Positions 33,195 through 43,607 of a stretch of 64,000 bases of DNA are shown here, piece by piece. The stretch is from assembly GCA_036867785.1 (NCBI GenBank), contig CP145414.1:496001-560000 (forward strand), in the 5' to 3' direction. A model generated the notes under the pieces. The model was given only the letters and a program-made list of their open reading frames with translations, made no database searches and was not told the origin of the DNA. The DNA is from Plasmodiophora brassicae. Lineage: Eukaryota; Endomyxa: Phytomyxea; Phytomyxea; Plasmodiophorida. The position numbers and the translations under genes are program-made. Every line of letters starts with the position of its first letter. Within the stretch, counting starts at the first letter, position 1.

Positions 33195-34090
33195 GATCAT
33201 GGGCACCTTCCCGTCCCCTGCAGTGCTCGACGCTGGCAGCTGCAGGAGCATCGCTCCACAATTTGATGTAATCGCACGTCCTCCTGCTCCTCCTGCACGA
33301 AGTGGTACTTGATGTTAATATGTTTTGTTCTCCCTCCCAGGTCCATGTGGTTGTTGGCCATCGCGATAGCGCGTTGGTTATCGATGTATACACATCCAGT
33401 GGCTTCTTGACGTCGACGAACGTGAACTCTTCCACTTGTCGTAACCATAAGAGCTCCTTGACTCCTGCTACCGTTGCCACATACTCTGATTCCGCCGATG
33501 ACAATGCCGCCGACTTCTGCATGTTCGCCTTCCATACGTTCGTTGACGTCCCGATCTTGCACTCAAAGCGCCGTGTGTCTGGACAACCTCCCCAATCGGC
33601 GTCCACTGTCACACAGAGGTTCTGATCCGGCTCGATACAGCAGCATCCTCGACTTAGACCTTTTGAGGTATTGAAACACTCGCTTTGCCGCTGTCCAATG
33701 GGCCACACCATAGTTGGACATGAACCGACTTTTAATTAACTGACTCACTGCGTACGCCAGATCTGGTCTTGTCGCGTTCATGAGATATATCAGCGATCCC
33801 ACCAATTCCTTGTATGGTAGTTTGAGGCACTCTTTTCGTTGCTCATCCTTAATGGGCGTGTCTCGAATGTTCAACCTTATATGACCGTCCTTTGGGGCCG
33901 CTGCTCCCTTACAGTTCGTCATCTTGAACTTTCCAAGTAATGCGTTCACATACGCTTCTTGGCTCAGCATCATACCTCCATCTGCTCGCCTCGTGATCCT
34001 GATTCCGACAATCCAGCTGAGTTGATCTCTCTCCGTGGCCTTGAAGTTATGCATAAGAACACCGGATACTGATGACGGATCAATACAGCG
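33195..34090 (-). mobile_element. Decayed Ty1/copia retrotransposon fragment (RT end and RNase H)
   Basis: Reading on the minus strand from about 34080: FKATERDQLSWIVGIRITRR, MMLSQEAYVNALLGKFKMTN, LKLPYKELVGSLIYLMNATR and PDLAYAVSQLIKSRFMSNYG are the end of a Ty1/copia reverse transcriptase. Next come frames with a copia-type RNase H: VDADWGGCPDTRRF, ALSSAESEYVATVAGVKELL, and, in another frame, VYIDNQRAIAMANNHMDLGG and TKHINIKYHFVQEEQEDVR. The frame changes several times, and gag, protease, integrase and the first part of the polymerase are missing. No long terminal repeats are visible on either side. It is a dead remnant. Confidence 0.9.
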
Positions 34091-34661
34091 TCGAGGTGTC
34101 GATCGCCAATCAGAATGGGGGAAAGATTGTAGCGCTCTCCCGTAACGCGACACTTCTGGACGATAAATGATGTCGTCACGCCAATGCTCTCTGCTGATCC
34201 AAAGAGTCTGTGCAGTGAAATGGGCCATGCCAACGACGCGAGCGACGCTCCGATCCTCGATGATAACGAAATTGCCGACACTGACATTTACAATCGACGG
34301 ACCTGGAATGTCGAGCCCTGATAAAGTTGGTAGTGATCAGCGGATTGGTGCGGATCGCCCGGCTGAGCAGCAGATGTCCAGTTCTCGACGGGCAACTGCC
34401 GACCGATATGTGCCGATGGGCCTATAAATAGGGCCACTGTGGAAGTGCAGCTCGACAGCAGTTCGGCAGTAGTATACGTCAAATGCTTCCCGGGCTGGAC
34501 CGTGTGGTACGGTTGGATGGGTCGACTGCAGCAGGGAAATCTCGCCAAGGTAAATCTCGCGTGTACCCGCGGGGTCGATAGGGTCTATATCGCCGGTTGG
34601 AGCCGAGCAGGCATCGACCGGAGGTGTGCTCGCTGCCTGGCGGGCCCACGCAAGCGCGCCC
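34091..34661. other. Region between copia remnant and phosphodiesterase
   Basis: The part next to the copia remnant (about 34100-34300, minus) has an open frame, VGNFVIIEDRSVARVVGMAH, that does not match copia reverse transcriptase and may be another decayed element. The rest is upstream sequence of the phosphodiesterase gene; CTATAAATAGGGCC at about 34423-34436 looks like a TATA-type motif but lies over 200 bases from the start codon. Confidence 0.3.
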
Positions 34662-37540
34662 ATGCTGAACCGACTCCTGGGCCGGGACTCGGCGTCACCC
34701 GCCGAAACGGAGGCAGGCCCCGATGCGCCGGCGCCTTGCACGTCTGACGACCGCCTTCGATACCTGACCATTGTCGTGGACGCCCTAGCGTCGTTCGCCA
34801 TGGCTTCCGACTGCAACGACGTCTACTTGACGTTACAAAAGCAGATCGGCGCGCTGCTCAACCCGCACCACATTCGAATCACAGCGTCGAGCGACGAACT
34901 CGACGAGAGCGTTGCCGATGACGAAGGGCTGGGGCCGACCATGCGCGAGATCTCGCCAGGGCGCATCGTCATTCGGGTCGACGTGCGCACGGGGCGCCGA
35001 TCGCAACGCGGCATCTTCGTCGAGGTCGACCTGGACGACCAGAAGATGAACGCCTGCCAGCAGGAGGCCTTGACCCGCATGGTGCAGCATGGCGCGTTGG
35101 CGTGCCGGAACCTGCGTCGCGTCGACCAGCTCGCCGAGGAAGTTCGCAGGACCACTGGCCTCCTGGAGCTGCGACGGCAGTGGCACCATGCGCGCCCCAG
35201 GCATACCAAACCCGACCAGGCCATCGACATTTTCCTGCAAGTGACACAGGTACGAGAGCCGACAGCGACATGGCCTGGTCGTCGTCTTTAACACGTGCAA
35301 CAGGGGCTGGTGCGCGCCGAGAGGATGCTGGCGTTCCTCGTCGACGTCTGCGATAACGTGCTGATCCCAGTGGCGCTGGACGCCGGGCCGAGCACCGATG
35401 CGGAGAAGGGCACGTTCCGAGCCGACAACGGCTTTCTCGGGACCGTCCTCGGCGACAAGAAGTGCATTGTTGTCAATAACGTCCAGGAGCATCGCCTGTA
35501 CAGACCCGGAATCGACCCGTTCACCGACGGGACAATGAAGCACGTTATGTGCCAGCCGGTCTTCGATCGAACCTACCAGGTGAACGCGTTCTGCAACGCT
35601 GCGATTTGTTCGACTGACTGCCGGCGTAGGTTGTCGCCCTGATTGCGGCGATCAATCGCATCGACGACGACGTCGCCAAGGACGCGATCGTGGAACCCAG
35701 GGTCGGTTTCAGGGATGCCGACTGTGAACTCCTGGAACTGTGCTGCACCGAGATGGGCGATTTCCTCGTATCGCATTTCGCCGATTCCATGGCACGTCGC
35801 GCCACGCTCCACGATATGAGCGCGTTCTCGCTGATGGATTCGTTCCTGGGAAGGTTCGTGTCGAGGATATGGTGGCAGTCATATATTCGGTGGCTGAGGC
35901 TCATGTCAGGTCGATATCGGAATCGAATGCGGGCAACAACTTAAGTAACACTGCCGCCAACGAGGACCAGGTAGCCCGTACCGGCGGCCACGAGACCGTC
36001 CCGCTACCTGTCGTCCAGCGCAAGTCGATCACGTCGAATTCCAATAGCCGGAATGGGTCGATGACGTTCCAGAAGCGCATCTCGTTGACCCAGATGACCC
36101 CGGAGCAACTCATCGAGACCATCGACTATAACGTGCGCTCCAGGGTCGCTCTGTGCGTTCGTGGACGCTAACGCTCACCCGCAGGTGTTCCTTGCTACCG
36201 AGGAGGAAATGCTGAATCTAAGTATGACGATGTACACGAACAGCGGAGCTCTCGGCAGGGTACCGGCCGCGTGTGCCTTGGCGATTACAAAGGCGATCCG
36301 GCAGAGCTATAGGGATTCCAACCCGTTCCATAACTTCCGCCACGCGTTCAACGTCATGCACATGGCGTACCTGTTCATCACGTATGCAGCATGAATGTGT
36401 AAACCCGCTGCTTCGATGCTGATTGTTGGTTCGGATAGGCACCACGAAGATGTAAGGGCCAGTTTGGGACCCGATCGGATCTTCGCCGTCATGATCGCTG
36501 CCCTTGGCCACGACATCGACCACCCGGGGCACTCGAACCAGTTCGAGATCAACACCGACTCGGAGCGTGCCCTGCGTTACAACGGGAAAGCGGTCCTGGA
36601 GAACTACCACGCTGCCTGCCTCATTAAGGTGCGTCCCGTGTCGGGATGGCTCCGATCAGGTGTCTAAGCATGCGCGTCAGATCTTACGCGAAGCGGATCC
36701 AGACCCGTTCGGACACCTGGACCCGGCCACCAAGCGCAGCATTCGTGATTCGATCATCGACGCAATCTTGGGCACTGATATGTCCCGGCACATGTCCTAC
36801 GTTCGGAAGCTGGCGTCGTTTGAGGATCGGGAAGCGCTCTTGATCCCGCAGCAGTTCGCCGACCAGAACCTCCTCATGGTATCGTGGGTGCTGCGTTCCT
36901 CCGAGGAACCTGGTCGCTGATCCGTTTACAGGAAACCATCGTGCATGCCAGCGACCTATCGGCGCAGGGTTACAATACCCAAATCGCTGTGCAATGGGAG
37001 GAACGCCTGACGGTCGAGTTCAAGCAGCAGGCAAAGAAGGAGGCCGAGATGGGCCTGCCCGTTGCCAGCATTATGGCGAACTTGGAGGACGATGCGCACA
37101 GGGCCCAGATGCAGGTTGTTTGGAACCGCATGCCAGCCACCTTGGCCCCATCGTCTGACTGTTTCTCTCAGATAAGCTTCATTGATTTCGTCCTGCGCCC
37201 GTACTGGAAGGAGGTGGCACGCCTGTTCCCGGGCGTCGCCATGGTGTACTACAACATCATCCTGCGTAGTCGTCAGTACTATACGACGCTCAAGAACGAT
37301 GGCAGAGCCGCCGCGCAAGAATATCTACAGAAGCATACGCCTCCAGGGCACTCCTCGTATTCCGGACGATGCCAAACGCTTCCAAGCATGCCCATGACGG
37401 GAGGTCGTGGCGCCAGCGCCAGCGCTGCCCTTGGCGGAGGCGACAAGGCCAACTCCGATCCCACCTCCCATATCCAGGCGCTCGAACTCCTCCGAAGCAA
37501 CCTAAACCCACGTGGATCCTGGCGATCCAACGTCAAGTAA
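34662..37540 (+). CDS. PDE: GAF-domain cyclic-nucleotide phosphodiesterase (class I)
   Basis: It starts MLNRLLGRDSASPAETEAGP. The N-terminal half contains two GAF-like modules: one from about residue 30 (LRYLTIVVDALASFAMASDC), and a second after a short intron near 35.25 kb (MLAFLVDVCDNVLIPVALDA, FRADNGFLGTVLGDKKCIVV). The catalytic HD domain reads NPFHNFRHAFNVMHMAYLF, then AALGHDIDHPGHSNQFEINT, ALRYNGKAVLENYHAACLI, and later ETIVHASDLSAQGYN. The metal-binding His and Asp residues of class I enzymes (HNxxH, GHDxxHPG, HASDLS) are all there. The protein should hydrolyse cAMP and/or cGMP; GAF modules often bind cyclic nucleotides as allosteric sites, but specificity cannot be read here. A disordered Ser/Gly-rich tail ends the protein. 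At least six short introns, exact ends approximate. Confidence 0.93.
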
Positions 37541-37650
37541 ACCACCCTCCCGTCTTTATCGTACGAATTCGCATGATAGCAGGCGCGTACGGAGCACATG
37601 GGACCAGCACATCGAGGGCACAGTACAATGTAATGTATTGCCGGTTAGGT

Positions 37651-38221
37651 TCAGTAGGTCATCACCTTGACGAACTCGTCCTGGACGTGATCTGTGGTTA
37701 GCGCATCGAAACACGATCAAGCGGGCATCCGGTTACCCAATCCATCTGGCCGTCGCCGTTCAGGTCGGCGTCGGCGATCATGGTTGCGATTTCGTCCTCG
37801 GTGACGGCCTCGCCTAGGTTGATCAGGACCGACATGAGCTCCTGCGCGCTGATCAGCCCGTTGCCGTCCTTGTCGAAGACGATGAACGCTTCCCGAAGTT
37901 CCGCCTCGAACGTCATGTCCTTCGTGGCCGGCTTGATCATCAGGCCGCAGAACTCCTCGAAATCGATCGTTCCTGCGGTTGTACAAGTCAGCGAACTCGT
38001 TCGAAAGATTGCACCAGGGGACGCGAGCCCATGCCATCTCCGTTCTCGTCGACAGACTTCAGCATGGCGGACAGCTGCTCCTTGTTGAACGGCTTGCCGA
38101 ACTTCTTCAAGAGGACCTCGATCTCATCCAGGCTGATGCTGCCCGACTTGTCGGTGTCGATCAGCTGGAACGCCTCGCGAAGTTCGGCTTTCATGTCCTC
38201 GGTCAGGTCGGGGCCCGCCAT
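37651..38221 (-). CDS. Calmodulin-like EF-hand protein
   Basis: It starts [20 protein letters not shown] with a first EF hand [13 protein letters not shown]. The second EF hand is split by a short intron (SVDENGDG joined to [11 protein letters not shown]). After a linker ([20 protein letters not shown]) come EF3 [13 protein letters not shown] and EF4 [12 protein letters not shown]; a final intron of about 55 bases (GTAACC to GTCCAG) joins this to DEFVKVMTY and the stop. All four loops keep the acidic or Asn ligands at positions 1, 3 and 5 and Glu or Asp at 12, so calcium binding is likely. At about 150 residues it is calmodulin-sized, but divergence from true calmodulin ([15 protein letters not shown]) suggests a calmodulin-like or troponin C-like paralogue. 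It converges with the phosphodiesterase. Confidence 0.92.
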
Positions 38222-38428
38222 CGTCGCCGCCGACGATCGCGCGCAACCGGGCGGCAATCGGCGCGAATCTCAGGGGGGCGCGGCCGCTGAATATCTGACA
38301 TGGCATACCACATTGAAATATCCCGTTCAAACGGCGCTGGAAATCGAAACGGGTGCTGGAGGAGACGGTGGGTTTATTGTGGTCGATTCGCCGCTGCACT
38401 AACAGTTGGCGCGGGCATGTTTCGGTGA

Positions 38429-39334
38429 TCACACGCGACGTCGCTGGCCAACGTCGCTGAACCACGACCGGATGAAGAACAGTTGCAGACTGCTGAGCGA
38501 TATGAGGATGATGGCCTTGCTAATGGCCAGCCATTGCACGCGCGAGTTCGTGCTCTCTTGCGCTGTGTCCGACACGTGAGACGACAGCGCAGAGCAGCCG
38601 GGTGAAATGGGACGTACTGTCTCTATGGAGCTGTTCACGAATGCGGAGGTGGTGCTGTATCCGCTCGATGGCGTCCAGCTCTTCAGAAACTTTGATGACG
38701 CTATCGACGACGGGACCCAGGTGCTCGAGCTTCGCGTTCTCGATCGTATCTTTCGGTGACGAGCTCTTGACAGCAAAGCTGATCACAGAACACTGAATAC
38801 AATCGGAGGCAACGTCCGGGCCACACCCCCGCAGCTATACCTGACCACCTTCGCCGTCCAGCGGGACATCACGTTATTGAAGCAGATGGAGTGGACACCG
38901 GGCTGGACAACGTCAAGAACGATGTGGCCAAGTTTCTCGTTCGCCGCATCGTCCTCGCGATTGAAGAAGGAAACCTGCCCCTGGGTCAGAACGGGCGGCT
39001 GCCTCGGCGGCAGACGACGACAGTACCTTGTCGTACAGCGGGGTCGACGGTCCACTGATGACAAGTCGGATATCAAGCAGACCGCCACGAATCACCTCGT
39101 AATCCATCTCCAGCTTGGCGCCTTGCTCGAACTCCTCATAGAAACACTCTGCAGACGACAGGCATCAGCGCGCGCGCTCGCGCCCCATCTCGTCCACCCA
39201 CGCCCCGACGCACCCTCCGCCTTGGGCTCCACCTGCAGCGTCAGCGCCGACCACGACCACGACTGCGCCCGCCCCACCCCCGCGACAACGCACAGGACGA
39301 ACACCCTGGCGATTAGATGCGCCGTCGCCGCCAT
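38429..39334 (-). CDS. TMED: p24/TMED cargo receptor (emp24/GP25L family)
   Basis: The first exon starts MAATAHLIARVFVLCVVAGV, a signal peptide. A GOLD domain follows over several exons: SWSALTLQVEPKAEG, then CFYEEFEQGAKLEMDYEVI, LLDIRLVISGPSTPLYDKVL, QVSFFNREDDAANEKLGH and QPGVHSICFNN. Next comes the family coiled coil (LEHLGPVVDSVIKVSEELDA, IERIQHHLRIREQLHRD), and then the single membrane helix AISKAIILISLSSLQLFFI with the short cytosolic tail RSWFSDVGQRRRV. The tail has an aromatic residue and a basic end, compatible with COPII/COPI sorting, although a canonical KKXX is absent. These proteins cycle between ER and Golgi. Several short introns; exon ends approximate. Confidence 0.9.
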
Positions 39335-39768
39335 CGACGATGCTGCTCCAATTGACAGTGCCCACGGCCATTTCCGTGGTCTCTTTTTTTGTTGTTGCTG
39401 ACCTGCCTTTCCCCCCGCGTTTTGGGCATGGTCCTTGCACTGATGACGACCCGGTCACGCTGCGGGCTGCACGTACTGTGCAGGACGGGCCCCTCCAGAA
39501 GTGAGTGTTTATCTCCTCCGACCCCGGCAGCGCTATCCGCATGTGACCCAAGCAGCGCAAAATGCAGTCAGGTGAACCCGATCGGGGCGAGGCAGGGCGA
39601 GGCGGGGCGGGACACTGAGGTCTGGCGTTTGACCTGGGTGTCGTCGGGCAGTGTCGCAGGACGGGTCTGGAGCGAACCGGACGCTGGCGGCAGGATCCGG
39701 CGGGAGCGTCGTGATTCGTAGCGGATCCCGTCGCTGACACCGAAAAAGGGTGGGCGGTGCGCGTGCGC
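39335..39768. promoter_or_regulatory. Divergent intergenic region between TMED and CTF18 genes
   Basis: About 430 bases between head-to-head genes. A CTCTTTTTTTGTTGTTG pyrimidine/T-rich run at about 39380-39397 stands out in the GC-rich surroundings and may be a promoter poly-T element. No RNA gene seen. Confidence 0.35.
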
Positions 39769-42700
39769 ATGGCGGCTGACGATGTGGACGATATGGACGT
39801 GCTGGTTCGGATGGCGGAGAACCATGAGGATGAGGATGATGCGGATGCGCTGCTGAGGGAGTTCTGCCCGCTGGACTATGGTCGGAAGGCGTGCGCGTCG
39901 CGACGGTCCACGATCTGATTGGGTGGTGCCCGTACGAAGGGGACGATGTGGAGACATCGACTAGTCGGAAGCGACTCGAGTTCAGCTCGCCTATACGTCC
40001 ACATGAACCGCGGTCTGTCCTGGTTGAGAAACGCCCGAGGATCGACGAGCAAGCGAAGGATCCCGACGGACCTGTGATCCGAACCCTGGACTTGAGGCCC
40101 GTTGCATCCGACGAACCAATGCTGGCTGACAGTCCAGGCGCCGACACCATGGACGAAGACATACCCGACGAATGCGCCATGGATTCGTCAACGAATGTCC
40201 CGAATGAGAACCTGTCGGTAGCGTTATTCATGCTCGACGTCGTGGTGTACCTGGGTAATAATTGGCTGTCACGACCCTGTGCAGAGGGCGATCTTTGGCG
40301 GCTCTGAAGTGCATGCCCGTGTCTGGGTCGTTCGTCTCTATGGTGGCCACCGACATGTCGGGAGATGGTACGCTGCAACGCCATCGTTAAGCAATGCCCC
40401 CCTGATCTCTGTCCGTTTAGACTGTCGACTGTATCTGAGGAGGGCGTCTGCAGAAGCGTGCAGGTCCCGGATTAAACTTGACGCTGCGAGGCGCCTAGGT
40501 TTCGTTATCGGAGGTGGACAACGAGCTATGCTTCTGAAAGAACCTGTCGACGTGCTGCTGGACAGGATCGAAGAACGAGTAACTTCACGAGCACCGGTGC
40601 CGCGGATCCCTTTGTGTAACTCGTTCGATCTAGAAAATTGATCAGGGTGTTCGCGACGCGGAACAGAGCGGAATTGTGCCTGCCAGCAGGCCGAAGTCGC
40701 AATCACGAGACCCGCTATGGGTTAGCAAGTACCAGCCGCAGGCGTTTCTCGAGCTGATATCGGATTCGGTAATATCCAGTACTGTTTAAGAATTCTGAGA
40801 TGTGCGACTAACTACCAGTTCGCTAAGAAAATCAATCGCGAAGTTTTACAATGGGTGCAAGCTTGGGACCCCGTTGTATTCGACCGGGCGCCTAGAGCGT
40901 CGCCATCGGCTGCGTCGCCTGCAGGGAAGCCTCCACTGTCACAGAAACGATCATCCCCGTTCCCCAGCCACGTGTGTTGAGTTGAGCGCTCCGCTGCTGC
41001 TCAGACGTCCCTGACTATGGACGACAGAATCGGTCTGAAAGTTCGACACCTGGAAGACATGGGAAAGGCGCTCGACCGCCGCCATGGATACCCCATAACC
41101 CAGGTCTTCAGCGAGGCCCTAGTCAAAGTGCTGATGACCATAGGCCCTGGCCTCGTATTCTTCTCCTTGCAGGTCAGATTTGTCGACGCTGTGTTGCGGT
41201 TGCGAACGCCCTCATCAATTCGTCTTCCATAGGGCCTCCTGGATGTGGTAAGACAACACTAGCTCATATTTGCGCCAAGAAAGGTATCAGTCTTCCCAAC
41301 TGTTCGTTGATCGTGCATCTCGTATACTAATTTCCCGTTACACAGCTGGTTACAACGTTTTCGAGATCAACGCAAGCGACGATAGGTAGCGTGATCATTG
41401 ACGTAGTGGTCGCCTCCTAGTAAATGCCCTCTGCTCCTACAAAGGTCTGGAGCCAAGCTCCGGCAGCAGATTACTATGGCAGTGTCGATGCAACCTCTGT
41501 CAGTGCCGGGTCGTCCGGACTCGGGCAAGCCGAACTTAATCGTTATCGATGAGATTGATGGTATCGTCAACCATGGGCCATACTACGAGCGATTCTGATT
41601 TCATCCTCGTTTAGGTGCAGCCGACAGTGACGCGGTTCGTGATATTATCGACATTGCGAATGATCATGTCGATCTTAAAGTACCCGGCCGTCGTGCACCG
41701 ACGGCCTCTCCTCATCGGCTCCAACGACCAATTATCTGCATCTGCAATGACCTGTTTGCCAAGGTGCTGCGCCCACTTCGGCCCATTGCGCTTGTTTACA
41801 GGTCCCCTTTGAGTCGTCTCCACGTGTCGCAGTAAGTTGATTGATGCGTCCAGGCTCTCACCTCCGACGACGTCAGCCCTGTGTGCGAGGGCGTCCGCGA
41901 TATGCTTGAAAGAGAATCTCAAGATCAGCAATGCCGCTCTCAGATACATTTGCGAGCTTTCCAACAATGATCTGCGATCAGTTCTGCAGTCGCTGCAACT
42001 GGTTGCGCTCAGAGGTACGTCTCGTTCCAACGTTTGTTGCTGACAACCAGCAATTAACATTGAGGGTTCTCAGGCCGCTCAGGGAAACCGTTGTCACGTG
42101 ATGACATCAAGGATATTGTCGCCAGTAGCAAAGACACGAGCAGCGATTTGCTGACCGTACTAAAGCTGCTGCTCCAGCTGGTAATGTTCCGTTTGGGTAC
42201 ACTGGTCACCTCTGACCCGATCATGATGTTCTCTAGGGCACCAGTCTTGACCGTGTTCTGGCGTGTGTATCGGCGTTCGACGATACAGCAAGGCTCGTCG
42301 ATGGCGCTTTCGAGAGCTATGTAGCCATGCCCTATAGTGACCCAACCCTTGACAAGGTCTTTGTGTCGCGGCGTACTTTGAATCAACGACGTTTAACAGA
42401 GCAGTCTAGACGAGCTGCGCGGCGGATTGGTTCAGTGTCGACGATGCTCTTTCGACGCAGATCCTGTCTCGTCAGCAATACTCGCTGGGCGGGTATTCGG
42501 GCATGTCGTGTGCTGCAGCTCACATCTTCTGCCGAGTTCGTACTGTACGTGATTCGCTGTCGCTACCGTTTCCTGCGTCTGACAAGTTGGTTCAAGGTTC
42601 CCAAGATCCCGTTTCCGAAGGAAGCGTTCGAGTACCGGCGGAATCGTGCAGAGCGACTGTAACTTGCCTCTTTCAACGTGAACGCTCACGCTTACTTTCA

Positions 42701-43410
42701 ATATTGGCTCAGTGATGTTCTAAGCCGGTTCTTGTCGTCGTGCCACCATCGCTACACGGAGACGGTTTCGGCGACCGACCTCATCCCCTACTTGACGACG
42801 ATCGTTACGCCACGGTCGGTCCGCGTATTGGCGGTACCGTTTGTTCGAGTCACTCAACGTCTGGGCTACAGGTGCCTGCGCGCCGGGCCAGTTGTAGGCA
42901 CTCTCGTTAGTGCAGAGGATGCCAAGCTAGTCGATCGTGTTGTCCGCGTCATGTTGCATTATGGCTTATCGTACAGCCCGGTCACAAGTCAGACCAAAGG
43001 CGAGGTACGTTGCTTTCAAGCGGTTCGATATCCCTATGCCAATCTAACACACGTTTCAGACAACACTACAGCTTTCTCCAAACATCGACCTCCTATGCAC
43101 GTTCACCGCAGCTGAAGGAAGCATCGCACGCTATTCGATGCCTTTGCAGTGGCAGCAACGGATTGCCCAAGCGGTAGATGCCCACCTAGCTACTTCCACG
43201 ACCGCACCGGTAGAACAGCCGGCAGCGCCGCCGGCTGTTGCTGCCCCTCCGGCAAACCCGAAACCGAAAGCTTGGGCAGGATCGTTCCTTAAGGACGGGG
43301 AGTCACGTGCTGCGGCGTCCAGGCAGAACGTTATTCGCTTTCACCATAACGAGGGGTTCACTCAAGCGGTTCGCAGGCCTGTCAAGATTCACGATTTCCT
43401 CAAGCGTTGA
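39769..43410 (+). CDS. CHTF18: Ctf18-like alternative clamp loader subunit
   Basis: It starts MAADDVDDMDVLVRMAENHE, an acidic N-terminus, followed by VHDLIGWCPYEGDDVETSTS. The AAA+ core shows Walker A as IGPPGCGKTTLAHICAKKAG, then YNVFEINASDDR, Walker B as PNLIVIDEIDG, and RRPLICICNDLFAKVLRPL, which is typical of Ctf18. The lid domain reads LKISNAALRYICELSNNDLR. The C-terminus (VIRFHHNEGFTQAVRRPVKI, HDFLKR) matches the Ctf18 tail that binds Dcc1 and Ctf8. Ctf18-RFC loads PCNA at replication forks and supports sister-chromatid cohesion. Many very short introns, so internal exon ends are approximate. A Pro/Ala-rich linker precedes the tail. Confidence 0.9.
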
Positions 43411-43607
43411 TTATACAGTGTGAATACTTGTGGCAACGTTCTCTGGAGTAGTCCTCCAGTCGCAAAACTATGCTGATGGTTTCATCTGTGCAGATGAACC
43501 CCAACCCCATTATAGTACCATGGTATTGGAACGGCTCGGACCAGGATGTCATACAATAGAATCCTCTCTGTATTCTATATGAGTACGTAAGTACTTTGAT
43601 ACGAAGC

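Noticed and set aside
34100-34300. Extension of the copia element to the left
   Set aside because: The frame here does not resemble the expected earlier part of a copia reverse transcriptase, so I ended the element near 34090.
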